Of a stretch of DNA of 64,000 nt, positions 54,971 through 64,000 are shown in pieces. This stretch comes from Alcanivorax sp. DP30. Its GTDB lineage: Bacteria > Pseudomonadota > Gammaproteobacteria > Pseudomonadales > Alcanivoracaceae. Below the pieces are notes generated by a model. That model was not told the origin of the DNA, ran no database searches, and saw only the letters and a list, made by a program, of their open reading frames with translations. The number at the start of each line of letters is the position of its first letter. Within the stretch, counting starts at the first letter, position 1. The stretch lies in the NCBI RefSeq assembly GCF_009882945.1, contig NZ_WTUY01000002.1, positions 761,320 through 825,319 on the forward strand. The letters are read 5' to 3'. A program made the translations under genes and the position numbers.

Positions 54971-55121
54971 TAATGAATAATTAATAGTTGCGCGAGCAGC
55001 ATTTGATTTGATCTTAAAGCAATGAGGCCGCGCCCAGAGTCTGGGCGCGGCCTCATGCGTTTCAAAACATGAAGAACCGTCTCGCGACGTTATTAATTAT
55101 TCATTATTAACTATTAATTGC
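54956..55121. repeat. Heptad element I (TTAATAG-type inverted arms)
   Basis: The arms 54956-54986 and 55091-55121 are a perfect 31-bp inverted repeat. They enclose about 104 bp with a perfect 16-bp hairpin at 55022-55055. The left arm overlaps the 3' end of yheU. The first 24 nt recur identically at 58828, showing a dispersed family. Confidence 0.85.
55022..55055. terminator. GC-rich hairpin inside element I
   Basis: A perfect stem ATGAGGCCGCGCCCAG with its complement and a two-to-four-base loop. There is no T-run on either side, so it is either a weak terminator for yheU and the convergent gene or a structural part of the repeat. Confidence 0.45.
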
Positions 55122-55122
55122 C

Positions 55123-55551
55123 TCACGAAATCGCCCCCTCCCGCGCCCACTCACACCGCACTCTCAGGGGCATATCGGAAGGTTCGTGGTATACGTCAGC
55201 GCTGTCCCAGACAAAGGTATGGAAGCCGGACAGTTCGGTTTCCAGATGCACCACGGCGTTCACCCAGTACATGTTCTTGAGCAGGGACTCGAACTTGGCA
55301 ATCCAGTGTTCCCACTCGTATTCCACCGCGCGGTAGGACATGCCGAAATGAATCACCTGGGTCTGGAAGGTGCCGCCCATGAGGTCGTCCCCGGGCACGG
55401 AAAACATTTCCCGGCACAGAAACGGCCACTCATCTGCCTGAGGCAGCTGGCGAATGGCTTTGCGGTTCTGGAAACAGCTCGCCTTGCGCTCCTGAATGGA
55501 GCCGAACGGCAAATGTTTGATACAACCGTAAACGATGGATTCGTTATCCAA
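55123..55551 (-). CDS. Hypothetical protein (142 aa)
   Basis: No family recognised. The soluble protein is rich in aromatic residues: RAVEYEWEHWIAKFESLLKN and HLETELSGFHTFVWDSADVY, plus CIKHLPFGSIQERKASCFQN near the N-terminus. There is no signal peptide or membrane helix. The composition looks coding and the length is intact. It ends one base from the right arm of element I and starts 26 nt from element J, so it is bracketed by repeats. Confidence 0.65.
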   Translation of the reverse strand: MDNESIVYGCIKHLPFGSIQERKASCFQNRKAIRQLPQADEWPFLCREMFSVPGDDLMGGTFQTQVIHFGMSYRAVEYEWEHWIAKFESLLKNMYWVNAVVHLETELSGFHTFVWDSADVYHEPSDMPLRVRCEWAREGAIS

Positions 55552-55576
55552 GAAACACCTTAACTGCAGAAGCTAA

Positions 55577-55903
55577 TTTCAAGTTGCGAGATGCAACGCG
55601 ATAAAGGTTTTGCCTAACCTACCAAGTTTGGCGCTTCGATTCACCGGTTTGTTTGGCACCCCCCCTTCACTTCGCCAGGGGTCGGATCGCCTGCAGGCAT
55701 AAATCGTAAGGCTTTTCTGCGCGCCTGCTTTTGTGGGAGCTTGCCTGCAAGCGATCCGGGCGCAGCGAGGCGACCGAAGGGAGTTGATAGAAATGCGGCT
55801 TTGGAATCCTTACCTCGCTTAGGCTCGGATCGCGAGCAGGCTCGCTCCTACAGCAGCTTCGTAGCGATTTTTGGTGGTTCTTTTTGAACTTTCAACTTTG
55901 AAC
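55577..55903. repeat. Heptad element J enclosing REP-like units
   Basis: The left array 55577-55600 (aagttgcgagatgcaac) and right array 55881-55903 (GTTCAAA/GTTGAAA units on the complement) bracket a 280-bp stretch that contains the REP-like pair at 55731/55826. The right array abuts the stop codon of the SLT gene. The arms differ in word type, so this may be a composite of two elements. The whole 352-nt gap holds no gene. Confidence 0.55.
55683..55852. repeat. REP/BIME-like inverted pair
   Basis: TTGTGGGAGCTTGCCTGCAA (55731-55750) with GCGATCCG after it, and its counterpart CGGATCGCGAGCAGGCTCGC followed by TCCTACA (55826-55852), match the Pseudomonas-type REP theme TGTAGGAGCGAGCCTGCTCGC. 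A partial third copy is at 55683-55699. Confidence 0.75.
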
Positions 55904-59001
<3,098 letters not shown>

Positions 59002-59922
59002 TTAAGCACTCGGCACCCGCTGTCGCCGCTCGAACTCCTGAACCCGCTGACGCAGGTGTTCCATGGTCTGAGGGGTCAGCACACTGTGCTGCTCGTCTTT
59101 CAGCTCGCCATTCAGCTCGCTGGCAAGACGCTTGCAAATGGATAGCATCTTGTCGAGAGAACCGATGGCGTCAGTCGGCCCCGGCAGCTTCATGAAGAAG
59201 GTCACGCCGGCAAAGGTTTTCTCTTCCATGGTGTCCAGATCGAAAGTGCCAGGCTCTACCGCATTGGCCATGGAGAACTGCAACTGATCCGCCCCATTCA
59301 CTTTCACATGGCGGTGGAAAATATTCATCTGGCCGTAGCGCAGACCGGATTCCAGCAGCATGCGCAGCAACTCTCCACCATCAAAAGGCTCACCCCGACG
59401 GGCGATCAGGTGAACCACAATGACTTCCAGCACCGGTTGCGGCTCGCGAGGACGCTCAGGCTTGCGTGCGGCAGGCTGCGGTTCTACACGCGGGGCCGGT
59501 TCGGGTTCAGGCTCAGGTTCGGGCTGCGCTTCGGCGCGGGGTGGCGCCGCCGGTTCGGCAGGCGGCTCATCACCCTGTGATGCATCATCCCCGGCAAACA
59601 GGCTCTGTTGCTCAACCGCACGGGCCTCACTGACAGCCTCATCAGGCTCCATCATGGTTGGCGGCAGCACATCCGGCTCGGCGCTGTCAGGCTCATCAGC
59701 ATAGACCGGCGCATCGCCACGACGCACCACCCGCGCAGCCCCGATGAGCTCCGGGTGGTAATCGTCCTTTTCCTCTTCCTCCGGTGCATCCCGGAAGCGT
59801 GGATCGATGCGCATCCGCAGCCGCCCCTGGCGTTCGCGGAACATACGCCGCAACCCATCCGCCAGGATCAGCAGAATCAGGATTACCAGAATTCCAATCA
59901 GTGTTTCCAGGTTCAGGCCCAT
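59002..59922 (-). CDS. zipA: Cell division protein ZipA
   Basis: It anchors FtsZ to the inner membrane. It has 306 residues: an N-terminal transmembrane helix (LETLIGILVILILLILADGL), a basic patch (RRMFRERQGRLRMR), a flexible acidic/proline linker with EPEPEPEPAP around residue 140, and a C-terminal FtsZ-binding domain (about residues 165-300) with NIFHRHVKVNGADQLQFSMA. It is downstream of smc in the conserved smc-zipA-ligA order. Confidence 0.95.
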   Translation of the reverse strand: MGLNLETLIGILVILILLILADGLRRMFRERQGRLRMRIDPRFRDAPEEEEKDDYHPELIGAARVVRRGDAPVYADEPDSAEPDVLPPTMMEPDEAVSEARAVEQQSLFAGDDASQGDEPPAEPAAPPRAEAQPEPEPEPEPAPRVEPQPAARKPERPREPQPVLEVIVVHLIARRGEPFDGGELLRMLLESGLRYGQMNIFHRHVKVNGADQLQFSMANAVEPGTFDLDTMEEKTFAGVTFFMKLPGPTDAIGSLDKMLSICKRLASELNGELKDEQHSVLTPQTMEHLRQRVQEFERRQRVPSA

Positions 59923-59994
59923 TGCCTCTTCTTCCTTGCTTACGCTGACAGGCCGCTCGCCGGCGGCACCCCATCATTCCCGCTTGAAATTGGT

Positions 59995-62900
59995 TTACAT
60001 GGCCGCCATTTCGGCGGCCTCTTCCACATCCACGGCAACCAGTCGAGATACGCCCGGCTCGTGCATGGTAACCCCCATCAGGGTAGCAGCCATCTCCATC
60101 GCAATCTTGTTATGTGTGATGTAGATAAACTGCACTTTTGCAGACATTTCCGACACCAGGTTACAAAAACGCCCCACGTTGGCGTCATCCAGCGGCGCAT
60201 CCACCTCATCCAGCAAACAGAACGGGGCCGGGTTGAGCTGGAAGATACTGAACACCAGTGACAGGGCCGTCAGCGCCTTTTCCCCACCAGAAAGCAGGTG
60301 GATGGTGCTGTTGCGCTTGCCCGGAGGACGCGCCATGATCGCCACGCCGGTATCCAGCAGATCCTCGCCGGTAAGCTCCAGGTAGGCATGGCCGCCACCG
60401 AATACCTTCGGGAACAGCTCCTGCAGACCGCGATTGATGCGATCGAAATATTCCTTGAAGCGTGACCGGGTTTCCCGGTCGATCTTGCGAATAGCGTTTT
60501 CCAGTGTCTTCAACGCATCCTCAAGATCCTCGTTCTGACTGTCCAGATAGGTCTTGCGTTCCGACTGTTGCTCATACTCATCGATGGCTGCCAGGTTGAT
60601 CTGGCCAAGTCGGGAGATCCGCTGGCCGATCAGGTCCATCTCCTGCCCCCACTCCTGCTCGTTGGCTTCTTCGGGCAGGTTATCGAGGATGGTTTTCAGA
60701 TCGAAATTCAGTTCTGACAGCTGCTCAGCCACCGTCTGACGTCGGGTGCTCAGATCCTGCCACTGCATGCGCTTCTGATCCATGGCGCTGCGAATTTCCT
60801 GGGCCTGACGCTCGAACTGGCCTCGCTGCCCCTCCAGATTACGCATCTCGTGGTCCACCGCTTCCAGCTCACGGCGGGCCTCGGTGAGCTTGTGCTCCGC
60901 TTCCAGACGCACTTCCAGTTTCTCTTCCAGCTGCTCTTGCAACTCAGTGCCAGGTTCATCCCCTTCCCGGGTCTGTTCCTCCAGCAGCGCCTTGCGCTCG
61001 GCCATGGCCTGAACCTGGGCTTCCAGACGGGACAGGTTCTGACGCAGGGAATCTGCCTGGGTTCTGGCCCCCTGCACTTCCATGGCGATCTGATGGGACT
61101 GGTCACGGTCGTGACGGGCCTTCTGGCGGGATTCATCCAGCCGCAGACGCAGTTCATCACGACGGGACAGCAGCTCCTCACGTTGCCCGCTGTCGGCTTC
61201 CATGAGGTCCAGCGCCTCCGCCAGCACCGCACGGGCCTCTTTCATCTGTTCTTCTTCCTGCGACAGCTGCTCGCCGGTTTCTTCCATTTCCTTGCCGAGA
61301 CGCTCGCGACGCATGGTGATCTGTTCCAGGCGCACCTGACGGGCGCTGACCTGGGCATTAATCTCACCCAGATCCCGGTTCAGGCGAGCCGCCTGCCGCT
61401 GCACCTCTTCGCGCTCCTCTTCCAGCTCACCGATCTGCTCACGGGTGCTTTCCAGCTGCTCCTTGAGTTCATCCACAGTGACCTGAAGGGTGTCGATCTC
61501 GTCTTCCAGGCTTTCCAGCTCCCGGCGGCGCTCAAGAATACCGGCTTCCTGATCCTGCTCTTTGGAAACTTTCAGCCAATCCGGCCCCAGCCAGATACCG
61601 TCACGGGTGACCACGGATTCGTGAGCGGCCAACTGGCCACGCAGGGTCAGGGCAGCATCCAGATTGTCCGCCACATAAACGCCTGCCAGCAGCCCTTCCG
61701 GGGCCTGACCGTCTACCTTGTCGCGGAGTAAATCAGCCAGACTCCCCTCGCCCTTCACGGATGCCGGCCCGACCAGTGTCAATCGACCGTGGTCCAGATC
61801 GCCAAGCCAGTCGCTGACCTGGTCCAGACCGCTAAGTGCCACCGCCTGAATGGCGTCGCCCAGCACCGCTTCCAGGGCTTTTTCCCAGCCCTCGGCCACC
61901 TGCACCTGATCTGCCAGACGCGGCTCATCGTCCAGTTCATGGCGGTTGAGCCAGTCACTGACAGCGCCATCGTCGCCCATGGCCGCTTTTTGCAAGGCTT
62001 CCAGCGACGTGCGACGGCCTTTCAGGGTCTGCAGCTTCTCGCGGGCCTCTTCCAGCTGGCGGCCGCGGTCGCCGTTCTCACGGCGCATCTGGTTAATTTC
62101 TTCCTGCAGGGACTCGCTGCGTAGCTCGCTTTCTTCACTCTGGGCGCGGAACTGCTCCACCTGCTCTTCCAGCTGACGCATTTCCTGGGCCAGCGGCCCC
62201 GCGTCCAGGGATTCCTGTTCCTTCTTGAGGCGCTCAATCCGGTCATTGAGCCGCTCCTGGGATTTCTCCAGATGCTGGATACGGGATTGCTCCACCTCGG
62301 CCTGACGACGGGACTCACCGGACTTGCTGTTGAATTCTTCCCATTCCTGCTGCCAGCCCTGCATGGCTTCTTCTGCCATGGCCAAGGCCTCATTAGAGGC
62401 TTCCTGCTGCTCGCTGAGCAGCTCAAGCTCCGGCTCACGGTCGGCCAGAATGGCATCCAGTTCGGCCACCTTCTCGGTGTCCATCTTCAGGTGTTCATCA
62501 GACTCGCGGAAGCTGGCGTTGATCTGGTCCAGCTCTTCGTACAGCTGCTGCTTGCGCTCACGCTGGTTCTGGATGTTCTGTTCCAGGCGGGCCACTTCGG
62601 CACCCAGGGCGTAAAAGTGCTGCTGCACCCCATTGAAGTGCTCCTGCACCTCGTGATGTTTCTCGCGCAGGCGCTCCACTTCCGCATCCACATGGCGCTG
62701 CTCCGCCACTTTCGCTTCCATGGACACGTCCAGCTCGCCGATCACGTGGTCCAGCTGCTTCACCTGGGTATCCAGGCCTTTCCAGCGCAAGGCCTTGAGT
62801 TGCGCCCCTTTCAGGCGCTCCTCTTCCTTCAGCTGCTTGTATTTTTCCGCAGCACTGGCCTGACGGCTCAAGCGCTCCAGCTGGCGCCCCAGCTCATCAC

Positions 62901-63492
62901 GGATATCGGTGAGACGCTCCAGGTTCTCGCGGGTACGGCGGATACGGTTCTCGGTCTCACGGCGCCGTGCCTTGTACTTGGAGATGCCGGCGGCTTCTTC
63001 AATGTAGACCCGCAGCTCTTCCGGCTTGGCCTCGATCAAGCGGGAGATCATCCCCTGCTCGATGATTGCGTAGCTGCGCGGGCCAAGGCCGGTACCCAGG
63101 AAGATGTCGGCAATGTCCTTGCGGCGGCACTTGGTGCCGTTGAGGAAGTAGTTGGACTGGCCGTCCCGGGTCACCTGACGCTTGACAGAAATTTCGTTGA
63201 ACTTGCCGTATTCGCCAGTGACGGTGGCGTCGGAGTTGTCGAACACCAGTTCAATGGAGGCCTGGGCCACCGGCTTGCGGGCGTTGGAACCATTGAAGAT
63301 CACGTCCGCCATGGACTCACCACGCAGGTGCTTGGCAGAGGATTCGCCCATTACCCAGCGAACCGCATCAATGATATTGGACTTCCCACACCCGTTGGGC
63401 CCCACCACCGCGGTGAGGTTTTCCGGGAAATTGGTGGTGGTAGGGTCCACAAAGGATTTGAACCCGGCCAGTTTTATGGATTTCAGTCGCAT
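59995..63492 (-). CDS. smc: Chromosome partition protein Smc
   Basis: A chromosome-organising ATPase of 1165 residues. Walker A is GPNGCGKSNIIDA near residues 32-44. There are long coiled coils (about residues 170-500 and 660-1000) around a hinge domain (about residues 510-650). The signature is LLSGGEKALTALSLVFSIFQ and Walker B is CLLDEVDAPLDD near residue 1100. Length is normal. It is the first gene of smc-zipA-ligA-SLT. Confidence 0.98.
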   Translation of the reverse strand: MRLKSIKLAGFKSFVDPTTTNFPENLTAVVGPNGCGKSNIIDAVRWVMGESSAKHLRGESMADVIFNGSNARKPVAQASIELVFDNSDATVTGEYGKFNEISVKRQVTRDGQSNYFLNGTKCRRKDIADIFLGTGLGPRSYAIIEQGMISRLIEAKPEELRVYIEEAAGISKYKARRRETENRIRRTRENLERLTDIRDELGRQLERLSRQASAAEKYKQLKEEERLKGAQLKALRWKGLDTQVKQLDHVIGELDVSMEAKVAEQRHVDAEVERLREKHHEVQEHFNGVQQHFYALGAEVARLEQNIQNQRERKQQLYEELDQINASFRESDEHLKMDTEKVAELDAILADREPELELLSEQQEASNEALAMAEEAMQGWQQEWEEFNSKSGESRRQAEVEQSRIQHLEKSQERLNDRIERLKKEQESLDAGPLAQEMRQLEEQVEQFRAQSEESELRSESLQEEINQMRRENGDRGRQLEEAREKLQTLKGRRTSLEALQKAAMGDDGAVSDWLNRHELDDEPRLADQVQVAEGWEKALEAVLGDAIQAVALSGLDQVSDWLGDLDHGRLTLVGPASVKGEGSLADLLRDKVDGQAPEGLLAGVYVADNLDAALTLRGQLAAHESVVTRDGIWLGPDWLKVSKEQDQEAGILERRRELESLEDEIDTLQVTVDELKEQLESTREQIGELEEEREEVQRQAARLNRDLGEINAQVSARQVRLEQITMRRERLGKEMEETGEQLSQEEEQMKEARAVLAEALDLMEADSGQREELLSRRDELRLRLDESRQKARHDRDQSHQIAMEVQGARTQADSLRQNLSRLEAQVQAMAERKALLEEQTREGDEPGTELQEQLEEKLEVRLEAEHKLTEARRELEAVDHEMRNLEGQRGQFERQAQEIRSAMDQKRMQWQDLSTRRQTVAEQLSELNFDLKTILDNLPEEANEQEWGQEMDLIGQRISRLGQINLAAIDEYEQQSERKTYLDSQNEDLEDALKTLENAIRKIDRETRSRFKEYFDRINRGLQELFPKVFGGGHAYLELTGEDLLDTGVAIMARPPGKRNSTIHLLSGGEKALTALSLVFSIFQLNPAPFCLLDEVDAPLDDANVGRFCNLVSEMSAKVQFIYITHNKIAMEMAATLMGVTMHEPGVSRLVAVDVEEAAEMAAM

Positions 63493-63789
63493 AGTGTCTG
63501 CTTAAACTCGGGCCAGCTGGCCAAAAATTGGGCGAAAACAACCATTTCCGCCGCCCACGGATGCCATTACGGCGCACCGCGGGCATTAAAAGGGGTAAGT
63601 CTAGCGACAACCGCAGTCGAATTCATCAGGCGAGATACCGATAAAGCCGCAACAGGCTTCACGCAGCACGCAACATGCCAAAAACCGGCGGCGGTTTTAC
63701 CGGAATTTGATGATTTCGGGGTCCTGCCCGGCCTTAACGCTGCCCCTTGGTCTTGCGGAAGCGGTGGTTCCACCGCAAAGGTGAGGAAG

Positions 63790-63877
63790 CGAGTTACGAG
63801 TCACGAGTTTCGTAAGGCAAACACCACCGGTGGCAGGTTTTTGGGTTTCGAAACTCACTTCTCGTGACTCGTAACTC
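63790..63877. repeat. Heptad element L (GAGTTAC-type inverted arms)
   Basis: The left arm 63791-63812 and right arm 63849-63877 pair exactly except for one extra 7-nt unit in the right arm. They enclose 36 bp. Word type is the same as elements A and M at the far end of the window. Confidence 0.8.
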
Positions 63878-63907
63878 TCCTTTTCCTCGTCAGGACTCGG
63901 ATTCGCA

Positions 63908-63975
63908 CCTCAAGAGGAGCTCCTACAGCAGCTCCGACCTCCGCCCAGAGGTCACTGTAGGAGTTCCTCTCGAGG
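63908..63975. repeat. REP-like inverted pair
   Basis: A 21-nt arm at 63908-63928 (CCTCAAGAGGAGCTCCTACAG, two mismatches to its partner) pairs with 63955-63975. The ending CTCCTACAG matches the REP pair near 55.8 kb. An inner hairpin GACCTC/GAGGTC lies at 63935-63952. Confidence 0.65.
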
Positions 63976-64000
63976 GACGAACCGCGCGCAGCGCGTCGAC

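Larger units (their letters stand above)
63493..64000. other. 508-nt region upstream of smc to window edge
   Basis: No gene is supported. It contains heptad element L (63790-63877) and a REP-like inverted pair (63908-63975) and must include the smc promoter, which I cannot place. Confidence 0.5.

Noticed and set aside
54956..55121. Heptad arrays as a CRISPR array
   Set aside because: Units are 7 nt and degenerate, with no alternating spacers of constant length and no cas genes.
59520..59560. Repetitive coding stretch in zipA (EPEPEP region)
   Set aside because: Proline/glutamate linkers are normal in ZipA and need no special explanation.
62272..63867. 531-codon open frame antisense to smc
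   Set aside because: The product is leucine/phenylalanine-rich because coiled-coil codons are read backwards; it also runs through element L.

Overview
The window is a 64 kb chromosomal stretch of a marine-type gammaproteobacterium. Gene content and order point to Alcanivorax or a close relative (inference from synteny; no rRNA or other taxonomic marker is present). Supporting features are an algU-mucABCD-lepA-lepB-rnc-era-recO-pdxJ block in Pseudomonas-like order, an nqr/GAPDH/mfd/csiV neighbourhood like that of Pseudomonas, a phasin gene, and moderately high GC. I see no phage, IS transposase, plasmid gene, CRISPR array, rRNA or tRNA. The protein content is almost entirely core chromosome.

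Layout. 1-9.6 kb: a truncated patatin-like lipase, a GNAT/C39-protease fusion, then a complete Na+-translocating NADH:quinone reductase module (nqrABCDEF, a terminator, then apbE and nqrM for FMN attachment and iron-sulfur maturation). 9.8-17.8 kb: a long GAPDH, tesB with a uracil-DNA-glycosylase-like gene, mfd and csiV. 17.9-26.3 kb: accessory or regulatory genes, namely a LuxR-type regulator fused to an alpha/beta hydrolase with a Cys nucleophile, a YebC-family protein, an SDR, and a divergent unit of an atypical response regulator facing PepSY/DUF2271/DUF4198 genes across two Fur-box-like sites. 25.5-35.8 kb: the envelope-stress super-operon (algU down to pdxJ), with an AlgU-type promoter upstream of algU. 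36.1-39.5 kb: nadB, ygfX, sdhE, ygfZ. 39.7-48.6 kb: an acyl-CoA hydrolase, phasin, DUF445, SCP2-like and small membrane proteins, a degenerate GGDEF protein, cmoB and cmoA. 48.6-59 kb: a hybrid histidine kinase, a lipoprotein, mnmC, MAPEG, yheU, an SLT lipoprotein and ligA. 59-63.5 kb: zipA and smc.

The most unusual signal is in the intergenic DNA. About a dozen loci carry degenerate tandem heptanucleotide arrays. They use four word types (GTTGAAA-like, AGCTTGT-like, GAGTTAC-like, TTAATAG-like) and are usually arranged as inverted arms around a 45-165 bp insert. The two arms of one element share a word type, and in at least four elements they differ by exactly one 7-nt unit. Arrays often begin directly at a stop codon or end at a start codon. 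Some enclose REP/BIME-like hairpins. I cannot assign these elements to a named family; they are treated as the main candidate for something undescribed.
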